64,000 nt of DNA from Amoebophrya sp. A120. Its lineage: Eukaryota > Sar > Dinophyceae > Syndiniales > Amoebophryaceae. Numbering within the stretch: position 1 is the stretch's first letter; every line of letters begins with the position of its first letter. Under the pieces are notes generated by a model. It was not told the origin of the DNA. It saw only the letters and a program-made list of their open reading frames with translations, and did no database searches. Positions 55,097-64,000 of this stretch are shown piece by piece. The stretch is from NCBI GenBank assembly GCA_905178155.1, contig CAJINV010000021.1, forward strand, positions 607,530 to 671,529. Reading direction: 5' to 3'. Made by a program: the position numbers and the translations under genes.

Positions 55097-57353
55097 TCAT
55101 GACGTTCTTTTACCTTCGAGCTGCTTTGAGACTTGCTCGGTGAGAGACGTGATGCAATAGGCGGGGTTCATCTTACCCTCCGTTTGTACAGGCTTGGTGG
55201 CCTTGTCCTCCTGCATCGTGGAAATATTTTCCGCCGAGGTGATAGCGTTTTTCTCTGCAGCTCCAGCTACCGTGCTCGTCGTCGACTTGGACTTTTGGAA
55301 AGTGAAGCTGAAAACCTGATTTTTTATTTTTGTGCGAATAATTTTGCTAGATTTGTCCTTAGTAAACTTGTTCCTGCTGATAAGAAACAAGTATAAAAAT
55401 GCCGAAGATGGCGGGGTTACCAGAAGTACAACTGTTCGAAGCTCAAACTACTACAAAAACTGGAGGATCGCGTGCTCAAGTATCGCTGTGGTGCGTCTCA
55501 ATCTCTACTGCTAAACTCCTACCTTGTTGCCACCCGCCTGCTGCTCCTCTCCATCGTTCTTTCCAGACGTCTTTGCAGCCCGTAGTTTCTTCTGGTCTTT
55601 CTCCCTAGCTCGCCCACGAGAAGGAGACTGCTCGTCATCCGAAGAAGAAGAAGAGGATGCTTCTCTGATCTTTTCCTGCCCGAGCGCTTTCTTATTTTCT
55701 CCTGCTGCTGCCCCTGCCCGCTCGTCGTGATGGGCCTTGTGCAGTCCCTGCTCCAGTTCAACGGTCTTTGTCTTCGCATTCTCTTCGCCCTTTCGCGATT
55801 TCTTCCCAAGAACATCCCTGTCCGAGTCGGTTTCCACCTGAAATCTGCGAAAAGTGCCTTTATCATTGCGGTCGTCGTTCTTGCGATCCCTAGAACAACT
55901 GCGGCGAGGGGAATCCCGACTCCTGCGGCGCCCAACCGGTCCGCGACGCCCGAGATGAGTGGACCCGCGGCCACCAACTGCGCGTCCCGTGGTTGTAATG
56001 TCTCTGCGCTCCGCGGTGCGGTCTCGGGAGCGCGAGCGGCGACGGCCATCACGAAAATTGTCACCTAAATTTGATTTGCGTATAAAGAATAAAGTGGTTG
56101 CTTGAACTACGACAGGAAATCTATTAACCGTAGCATATTTATCGAAGAGGCAAGCGCACGCCGCAACAGTCAGATATCGAAAAGACTAACACACGGAAAA
56201 AAAAGTAAGTACGTCTCCCGCCGTCACGGTCTCCTCTTCCGCGGCCCCTGGAATCCCGGCCCGGTGCGTGGTTCCGTCCGCCGCGTCGTGCAAACCGGCC
56301 TGCTGTCGAGCCGTCCCGATGGCCACCAGCCCGACGGTCGCGCTCTCCAACACGCCGATCGCCACCTGCACGGGAACGACGCAAGCGATCATGCTCGCGC
56401 GAACTTTTGGCACTCTCGTCCCGACTTTTCGTTCTTTCGCGGCGCGGCATGGAGTTTACTCTCCCACCTTCACGACGTGTGTCTTCTTTAGAACTCTTGT
56501 CCCGAGGGTTCAGATTCTGACTGCGACCACGAGAAACACTTTTCAGAACGATCTTCTCAACCCGCGGCTTAGAACTACCGTGGTCTACTTCTCGCCCCTT
56601 CGTAGTAGAGACGCCTTGCTTGTTGTTATCCTCCTCTTGGCGGTCATCTTTGTTCGACATCACTTGTTCTTTCATCTCCGTATCCTTTATTACCTTTTTC
56701 GTCATATTATCCGTGCCATCCTTATTCCCTTTGTCTTCGCCAGAAGCTGTCGTGTCTGCCTTCTTGTCCGCGTCTTTCTTCTGTTCATCCTCTTCCTGCT
56801 TCAGAGCGTCCGAGAGGGAAAGACTGTCAGCGCGAACCGGATTCTTTTTCGACATGTTGCTAACGCCGCTTAAACTGCGTTCAGAGGATGATCTCTTCCT
56901 GTCACGACCGCCCTTATGGCCGTCCATCTGTTCGTCCCGGTGGGAGGGAGAGGACGAATCGTCGGATGATGACTCATCGGAATGATCTGATTTTTTCTTT
57001 TCGCTCTTATCGACGTGGTCCATAGAATCTTCACCCTTTTGTTCCTTCTGAGTCTTTGTCTTACTCTTCGCCTTCGACGGAGTGGAAGAAGGTAGTTTTA
57101 ATTTCTGCAGCTCGAGCTCTTCCTTCGCGTTTGCCTTGGTTTTCTTGTCATCCGCAGTTCCGGCGGAGGTCTTGGTTGGTTTTCTGCCGGCAGCAGCGTC
57201 TTTCTTATCCGGTTGCAGCTGCAGCTTGTTCGCAGTCTGATCTTGCTTCGAACGGCGACGAGGAGGGGATGACAACGCGTGACCCGAGGACTTCATCAGC
57301 TTCATGTCAGCAGCACTAACGATTTTATCCTGCCCCACTTCTTTCCTGCCCAT
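55097..57353 (-). CDS. RS/RGG-rich disordered protein, possible splicing-related
   Basis: Exons 57353-56213, 56064-55523 and 55315-55097 join through two GT-AG introns (56065-56212, 55316-55522) to 1902 nt, 633 residues, from ATG 57353 (MGRKEVGQDKIVSAADMKLM) to TGA 55097. It is Lys/Ser/Asp/Glu-rich with acidic-Ser runs (SDESSSDDSSSPSHRDEQ), then Arg-rich REHDRLRRSRAGGDRR and RGRGRGDRDGGRR, and RS dipeptides (GRRRSRSRDR). The composition resembles SR-type or RNA-processing proteins, but no RRM or other fold is seen. There are no introners. It starts 162 bp downstream of the next gene's stop. Confidence 0.7.
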
Positions 57354-57515
57354 TTTGGTGGTTATGAGAGTGCACAACCCCCCCTCCCCGCCCTCATTTG
57401 TATGGCATGAACAGCAACACAAAGAACAACAGAAAAGGGGCTTTCGCATGACAAACCTGGATGTACTAGATTGTAGTTACTATTTGAGAGAGTTCTTCCA
57501 AAATCATTTGTCATT

Positions 57516-60500
57516 CTAACAGGGCTTACGAGCTAAGAACTGTGGATTTTGTATTGTGCTTACATTTACAAATGAGGAGGAGGGGGAGTTGTGCAGTCTC
57601 GTAGCATTTCTCAGCACGCGCATGGAGGAAGACGCGCTCGACGAGTTTTTACGGGCGTTGCTCTGTCGTTGTCCCTTGCTGCTCTGCTTACTTGCGCCAC
57701 CGCTCGAAGACGATAAGTCCTCGCTGTCACTGTTCCCGCGGCGACCGCGACGCCGTTTCTTGGCAGGCGGCTTCCTACTCTTCTTGCTCTTCTTCCCCTC
57801 CTCGCTAGAAGAGAAAGGCTCGTCTGATGCCTCGTCTTTCCCCCGTTTGGAGGTGGTCTTCCTTTTGGTTCCCTTTTTCTTGCTGTTGTTTCTGCCGTCC
57901 GCTTCACTGCTGTCTTCAGCATCTTCATTATCGGAGTTGCTTGTGTTATTTTTGTGCTCCTGTTTTTCTGGTGCAGCTTGGGGCTTAGATTTATCTTTCC
58001 TAGTGCCTTGCGTTCCAACGTCGTTATCTTTGCTGGTAGTTTTCTCAGCCAGTTTGCTTTTGCTCCGGGGGGCAGGACCAGCGCCAGCGTTCATCTCCGC
58101 ATCACTTCCATCCGCGTTGTCTGCTTTGGTCATCGCCGCTCCTTTTTCCTCGCCGTCTTTCTCGGCACCGGCGGGAAAAAGCTTCTTCTTCGGCTCGCGG
58201 GGGTGATTGGTTCCCTCCAATTTCCGCACGAGGCGCGTCCTGCTGTCCGTAGGGGAAGGGCTTCCCGCGCTCTCACCCTCCTCCCGGCTCTTCCCTGCCA
58301 CGCGCCGCTGGAACCGTTCCGGTCGGTTTTCGCGCTTCTGCGGCGGGGCGCGCGCCTTGTCCAGCCAGTCTTTGTTGTTTTTATTTCCGGTGGAGGACGA
58401 GGCCTTCTTTTGGTTGTTCGCCGCGTAGAAATATCAAATGCAAATATGTCTGGGTCTGGAAACTTGTGATGCGAAGAAGGGAGTAGTGAGCTCACTGTAA
58501 TGCGCTGCCAAGCATGACAAGTTTTTTTCATGGTACTGAGTTGCGTATTCCGGCGCATGAGACGCTGCGTTTTTGCATGACAGGGAGGAAGAGCTCTTCG
58601 CGGCCACGCAATACAGAGTTCAGAGTCATGCCAGATTATGATTAATTGCGTGACAAATCTCGCAATCTCTCAGACCCAGACATATTTGCAATCGATAAGG
58701 AAGCAGGCTTCTTTCCTCCAATCGCGGACACCACACCAATTTCCGACTCGTCGAGCGCTTCTCCGTCGTCGTCTAACAGGTCGGCTTTATTGTTCTTCAA
58801 GACAGGTCTACGCCGGTCGCGCCGCGAGGGACTTTTGCTTGTTCCCTTCTTGTCAACAGAACTCTTTTTACTCATCTTCGTCTTCCTGCTGCTGATGCTT
58901 TTTTTGGATTTCGATTTCTCGTTGTGGGATGAAACAGCCGCGCCGCGGGAAGATTTAGATGAGTGCCGCGAAGACGAGTTTTCATTCCGCCGAGATCGTC
59001 CTCGTTTCATCTTCCCGGGTTTCTCCTCATTGTTTCTTTCGGAGTCGGATTTATGGACATTTTCTTCCGAAGATGAACCTCTGCGCGATCGGTGTGATGA
59101 GTCCGATTCGGAACGACCGGAATCTGCTTGCTTGGTGAGCTTTTTCGACGATTGCTTGCTCTTCGCCTCATCATCTTCGTCAGAGGAGCCCCGGTGGTCG
59201 CTGTGTTGACTAGCAGCGCTCTTGGAAGAATGTTCGTCCATTTCGTCGTCGTCCACAGATTTGTCATCTTGCTCGCGCGAGGAATCTTCTTTGTCCGAAG
59301 GCAGCAACTTCTCAGGCTTCGATTTCTTCTCTGCGCCAGATTTCGCGTTGTCGCGGTTCGCGTCCGCAGTTCCACCTGGTTGATCTACCTTTTCCTGGTC
59401 CTCGTCCTGCTCCACCTTGTCGACATTAGCATTACCGTCGCCGGCCTCCGCATCATCTTTTTTGGCCGCCAGCTGTGGTTGTGGAGCGTTCTTACCTTCA
59501 TCTCCCGAAACAACCGCGTCCACTTCGACAATCACTGTCTCCTTCTCGACGTCCTTCTTCCCGTCGTGGTCAAGAGGTTGATTCCCAATTCCTTTGCTCC
59601 CACCAGCAGGAGCCCCTGTCTCATGGACGCGAGATGGACTGTAGTTTGTCCCACCGCGGCGCTGGCGCTGGTGTATGCATTGCAAAACAAGTCGTATCGG
59701 ACAAGTATAAATCGCATCACAAATTCGCTCAACATGACATCAAATGGAACTTGTCATGCTGAATTGCCTAGGCAACCAGATTTGTCATGCTGGCGCAAGA
59801 TTGGTATTTACACGAGTACAGCGACGCTTTTGAAATGCATATGTTGCCAGTCCCGGTTATTTCCACGATCACCTCGGAAACCACCTCCTGAGAAAAATTT
59901 GATTTCTTGCAAAAAGTGATGTTCTTCTTGCCAGCATCGATTATGTTTTCTAGTGCCTGCTCCTCATCAACAGTTACAGTAAGCGCCCTTACGCGAGGAC
60001 GAGCAGGTTTCCGTCACTAGAACGAATCTTCTCAATCAGACAAGCAGCGAACGAGCCGACGGTGGCGTAGAGTGGATCTAGATACAAAATTAATTTCGCC
60101 CAACACGAAAACGCGGCCGGCTTTATCATACATTATTTCCTGTCGGCGAGCACCAAAACTAGGCTCTTAATATGCATTGTAAACCATACCTTGCTGTTGG
60201 CCTCGGCGATCATGCGTGTGGTACGCGGTGTGGCCCCGGCCGCCGCCACGATGGTCCCCTCGGTCGCGACGGTCTCGCCCGCGGCTCCGACTGCTTCGCG
60301 TGAAGTTGTTCCGGCCGTGATTGTAGTTGTCTCTCCCGACGCCGCGGCCCCGAGTAAAGCGATGATCCCGGGTTGTAGTGGTATCCCTGTTGAAGCTCCT
60401 ACCAGTAGCAGCAGTGTCACGGCGATCGCGATGGTGAAAGCCATTTCCTTTCCCGCCCCGGTCATCATTCCCGAAACGGCTGCCGTCGCGGGCGGAGCGG

Positions 60501-61465
60501 GAACGAGAGCGGCGAGTAGAACGATTTCTGTTATTCGTTCCCGTGGTGTTTCTGTTTCCGTCGCGGCTTCTATTTCCTCGCAGATTGTTAGCCGGGTTCT
60601 CCTGCAAGTTGATGTTTGTGCTGTGCCTGCCCGACCAGTCGGACTGCTTGCCACGACCTTTGTTCGCTCCGCCGCGTCCGCGACCCCCTTTCGTCCAGTT
60701 ATTTTTCCCCGCCCCTTTGCGGTTGCTCCGATCGCCACCCTGATTCCCTTTCGAAGACGCGTCTCCGCGACGGCGACCACCTTCGCCTTCCTCCGCCCCC
60801 AGTGTGGTTCCTTTCATCTGCTCGCTGCGACTGCGGGAGCTGTTAGAACGGGAAGAAGAGGACCGAGAGTGCTGCCGAGAGCGCGAGCGCACTGGCGATC
60901 TTCGTTGGTCGTGGTTGTCCGGGGGTAAGTTGATGCTCAGAGGCGCAGTTTTCTTGTCGGAGGTGTCTTGCTTTTCGGCGCAACTACCTTGCGTTGCTTT
61001 TTCACCAACATCAGCAGTTGCGGTAGCTGGTTTGCTCGCATTCGTTCCTTCCGAGGCACGACCTCCAACTGGAGTCGCGCCTACCGATGATACCGCCGTC
61101 GTAAAAGCAGCTTGCTGTACATCAAGAACCGCCGGTGCAGGACCACCACCTCCCGCGGAGGCGGAGGTGCCACCAACGTCTTTAATACCCTTCTCCGACT
61201 CTTTTCCCTTGGATTGCAAGCCGTTATCTGCGTTCTCGGCTAACAAGTTGTTTCCGAGAGAAACAGGAGGCGGGACCTTGTTGGACGAGGATCCTTTACC
61301 GACCTTGGATGAAAAGAACCCCCTTGTATGGGTCTGAAAACTTCTTTCTGAAGCCGGCTGTGATTCATAACACATACGACCAAATTCGATTCTCACGTAA
61401 AAACTGTCGGGACAACAATTACAATGAATGTCATTTTCCGTCGATCGTCCTTTTATTTTATGCAT
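57516..61465 (-). CDS. RGG/RS-rich protein with basic tail, 2 introners
   Basis: Exons 61465-60190, 59887-59842, 59673-58698 and 58431-57516. Removing one GT-AG intron (59888-60189) and two introners gives 3204 nt, 1,067 residues. It starts MHKIKGRSTENDIHC or at a later Met (MCYESQPASER). The first part has SRSRQHSRSSSSRSNSSRSR and many RGG/RDG/GRG repeats (GGRGRGGANKGRGK). The middle is Glu/Asp/Ser/Lys-rich. Near the end is a strongly basic KKSRKPPAKKRRRGRR that could be a nuclear signal. The last exons have PERFQRRVAGKSREEG. No catalytic domain is seen; a nuclear RNA-binding role is only an inference from composition. Confidence 0.7.
58432..58697. mobile_element. Introner, family A
   Basis: The ends are TATCAAATGCAAATATGTCT and ...GACATATTTGCAATCGATA. 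The TSD is AGAAA/AGGAA. It joins GGKKPAS to YAANNQKKAS in frame. Confidence 0.9.
59674..59841. mobile_element. Introner, family B
   Basis: The ends are TATGCATTGCAAAACAAGTC and ...CGACGCTTTTGAAATGCATA. The TSD is TGGTG/TGTTG. It joins NRDWQ to QRQRRGGTNY. The exon on its 5' side is only 46 nt (59842-59887). Confidence 0.88.
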
Positions 61466-63763
61466 GATTGTTGTTTTTGTAAGTACTGAGAAGAATCGAA
61501 TTTGGTGGTGCTGGCACCAACCGACAGAACGATGAAATGCTCACTCTGCATAATCCACCGAGGAGCCCGACGAACTGCGGTCACTCACCATCTTGTTGCG
61601 AAATTTATAGCAAGGAAGTCGTGAGATAGAAGTTAGCTCGCGGTATTGAAAAAAGCGTGAGGGTGGGTATACGGTAGTAAGTATTTTTTCAATGTTGCTC
61701 TTGAAAAATGTTCAGGTACTTTCGGATTAGGTTACCTTGTTCCTAGACAGAAGCTAATGCGTCCTCAATTTTAGCTGCTTAATGGAAAAACAAAAGTTAA
61801 ACAGGGCACAAGTACCTTGATAAATTCGCAGAAGCTTGTATGTCTATGGTGTACAAGTGACGCTACAATAGAACGGTGGAACAAATCACACAACTTTCAA
61901 ATTCTTAAATCTTGAAAAAAAGATTATCGCACTCAGAAGTGCTCGAAAGTCCAAGTCTAGTTACAAAAAAATTCTTAAGGATAACAGAGAACTCAACCTT
62001 CATCAAATATTTTTTGCGAAAACGGTAAGGATCGTAGATACTCCATCGAAAACAAATGTATGGAAGGCGCAAAAAGTTGTGAAAAAAACACAGTTTCAAT
62101 CGTCGATTGTGGCTACTCTTTTGTGTCTTTTCGATCGTTTGTGAGTGAAGATTTTCCTACTTTTGGTCGTGACGAAAGATATTTTTTCCGATTCCGGTAT
62201 TCAGTGTAACAACAACTTTCTTTGTGGTGAACTACAAAAAGTGCCGCCACACGGAACAGATGTGCTACTGATAAACAGATCACAGAGGAGTGGTCGCGCG
62301 CTCCACGTACGGCAGAAAAGAAGACTTTTGTTGAGAAAAAATCAAACACAAACAAGATGTCAACAGTGTCGATTAGAAGATAAAGTGCCGGATTTTCTAT
62401 ACCTCTTTTGATATTTTTATCGATACGATAGTGATAGAAATCGCATAGACGACTCACGTAAAATTTAAAAACTTTTCACAGTTTGATAAGTAGTGAAGTC
62501 CCTCTGGACTGATTACTTACAATTAGTCGCTGTATTCATTGTCGTTCATGCCACGCGAGCTCGTCTCGGTTCCTAATATGTTTATTTTTGTGAAACATTC
62601 AATACCCTCCGTGCTGCCTTGGTAGGTAGAGATAATTGCCACCTGTACAGCGCCACTGTACAGGCTTCATGGGCACCACTCATGGAACATAGTCGCACGC
62701 GCAGTCTTGACAATACCCTACTCATACTAGTGAAAGTAGTCCTCGGATCGTCTCTATCTTCGCGAGCCCATACCGGTACCAGCAATGGAAAAAATCTTCT
62801 TCTCGTCATGCTCATACAAAGATAGAGGTATGTGACTGCAAGAACTATCGCTTGAATATTGAGATCATGTTCATGATCGCGCCGCTTCAAATCATGAAAA
62901 CAATTAACGTTGAGGATTGACTTTCCTGACAGCTGGCTTGCTGGAGAAAAAAAGTGCAGACCACTTTCAGACGTTTACCTCTACGAAACCACTTGAATGA
63001 AGGATCCTGACTTCTGTATGCTTCCTAGATTGAACAACAAGAATCTTGTGGAGAGAAAAGCAAGAAAAAAATATGCCACAGCAACAACAAACAGTGATAC
63101 TTGTTATGAGCACCGCCCAGGTGTTCGTGTTACTACATCCGGGGCACCGCAGCTCCTTCTAATTTTGCAGGTGTTCAAGCATTATTGATTTTGCTTTCGT
63201 CGTGACTTTCGATACATAGTACAAGTTGATGATGTCGTGACGCGTTTCATTTTCTACTCACCACTGCTGGGTAGCACGACAGTGGTCTGGTTCTTAATAA
63301 CCATGTACATATTCGTATTATAGTGTTCTGTTTGTCTGTCAAGTCGTTTTGTTCTTCTTTCCGAGGTTATGTTGAAATTCCAATTTCTATCTTGCCAGGC
63401 CGTTGCCGGCTTGCTAAGCCACCACGAACTGCTTAGAAGTTCATTTTGTTTGGAAAAATAAAAATTCAAACAGGTCGAAGTCGAAATCTGATGAAAAGTT
63501 ACTTACATTGATTTGGCCATCGTACAACAGAAAAATCCTACTTAATTCATTGTGACGAGAAAGTAGCGAGAAACATACTTACTTGAAAATTCTTTTTCAT
63601 CTCGTTGACCGTCTATCTTGCGATATTTGCACCATGACACAACTCCCCTCTACACGTGCAGGCGCTTTTCTATTGGAAACAAAAAGTATGAAACCACAAG
63701 AAATAAATGTTCCGCCCTCCTCGTCGCTGCAATGATTTGATGAAGCAGAAGCGCAGAGCGGAT
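61466..63763. other. AT-rich intergenic region
   Basis: 2.3 kb between the start of the RGG/RS gene and the stop of the next gene upstream. It has long A/T runs, no introner ends and no coding frame with convincing composition. Small frames at 62113-62457 and 62582-62890 (minus) look accidental. Confidence 0.5.
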
Positions 63764-64000
63764 TCAACTAAAATCGTAGCTGCTGAACCCCACGCCTCGT
63801 TGAGGTCGTTCCTGCTCCAGCACAACGGGAAGAACTGCTGCGACATCTTCAATCCCGGTAGTAGTTGCTGCACCCCCGCTAGCACCAGCTGCAGAACTTG
63901 TTCCGCCGCCGTAAGTATGCACCAGATCCGGCTGCGGCACGAGCCTCGGGGCGAAAAATTCCTCTTCCCCAACAACCGACGTTCCCTCGCGTTTCCGGAC
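63764..64000 (-). CDS. 3' end of an unknown gene (runs off the window)
   Basis: The minus frame from the window edge reads VRKREGTSVVGEEEFFAPRL, then PQPDLVHTYGGGTSSAAGAS and EDVAAVLPVVLEQERPQRGV, and ends FSSYDFS at TGA 63764-63766. It has a mixed hydrophobic and charged pattern with an Ala/Gly/Thr-rich linker. The other frame (63670-63975) is also open but less protein-like. No family is recognised from this fragment. Confidence 0.5.
   Translation of the reverse strand, partial: VRKREGTSVVGEEEFFAPRLVPQPDLVHTYGGGTSSAAGASGGAATTTGIEDVAAVLPVVLEQERPQRGVGFSSYDFS

Noticed and set aside
401-59841. Inverted repeats considered as CRISPR or as simple MITEs in spacers
   Set aside because: There is no array of direct repeats and spacers, and nearly all elements interrupt reading frames that close up when they are removed.
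1-64000. tRNA, rRNA and other structured RNA genes
   Set aside because: I looked for tRNA-like cloverleaf words and rRNA-conserved blocks and saw none I could support by eye. A covariance search would be needed to exclude them.

Overview
This window looks like the nuclear genome of a dinoflagellate-type protist. Its closest match in what I know is the parasitic dinoflagellate Amoebophrya (Syndiniales), whose genome is reported to be full of introner elements. That placement is inference. What the sequence shows is eukaryotic genes with many introns, all recognisable host genes on one strand (minus), a Ty1/copia retrotransposon, a LINE, and no bacterial operon signals.

The dominant feature is a set of 36 short intron-like transposable elements (introners), mostly 150-330 bp. 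Each begins with TAT, usually TATSM (TATSC, or TATCA in family A), and ends with its inverted complement (...ATA). Each carries terminal inverted repeats (TIRs) of about 20-50 bp and is flanked by a 5-bp target-site duplication (TSD): 22 exact, 10 with one mismatch, 4 with two. By TIR sequence they fall into about ten families (A-J). Removing each element plus one TSD copy rebuilds continuous reading frames. The clearest cases are a Cu/Zn superoxide dismutase (15354-17034), an 850-residue MCTP-like C2/transmembrane protein with nine introners (330-4877), an 883-residue protein (8319-12260) and a large conserved-looking protein with nine introners (38502-42843). Ordinary GT-AG introns occur in the same genes.

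Layout, left to right: MCTP-like gene (330-4877); small gene with a 1,665-bp giant introner holding palindromic satellites (4985-7302); unknown secreted or membrane protein (8319-12260); repeat-rich intergenic block (12.3-15.3 kb); SOD (15354-17034); AT-rich intergenic DNA; Gly/Asn-rich gene (19453-20680); two large disordered-protein genes (20839-26140 and 26359-28441); LINE with an intact-looking endonuclease and reverse transcriptase (about 29536-36180); two small genes (36.8-38.2 kb); nine-introner gene (38502-42843); Met/Asn-rich gene (43063-43782); acidic protein of at least 1,270 residues (44085-48898); complete Ty1/copia element with 377-bp LTRs and an exact 5-bp TSD (49011-54898); two RS/RGG-rich genes (55097-57353 and 57516-61465); an AT-rich block; and the 3' end of one more gene (63764-64000).

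Several genes resemble splicing- or RNA-binding proteins in composition (RS and RGG tracts), but I could not assign specific functions. The copia element and the LINE carry no introners. Exon coordinates were worked out by hand from TIRs, TSDs and frame, so they are predictions until compared with cDNA.
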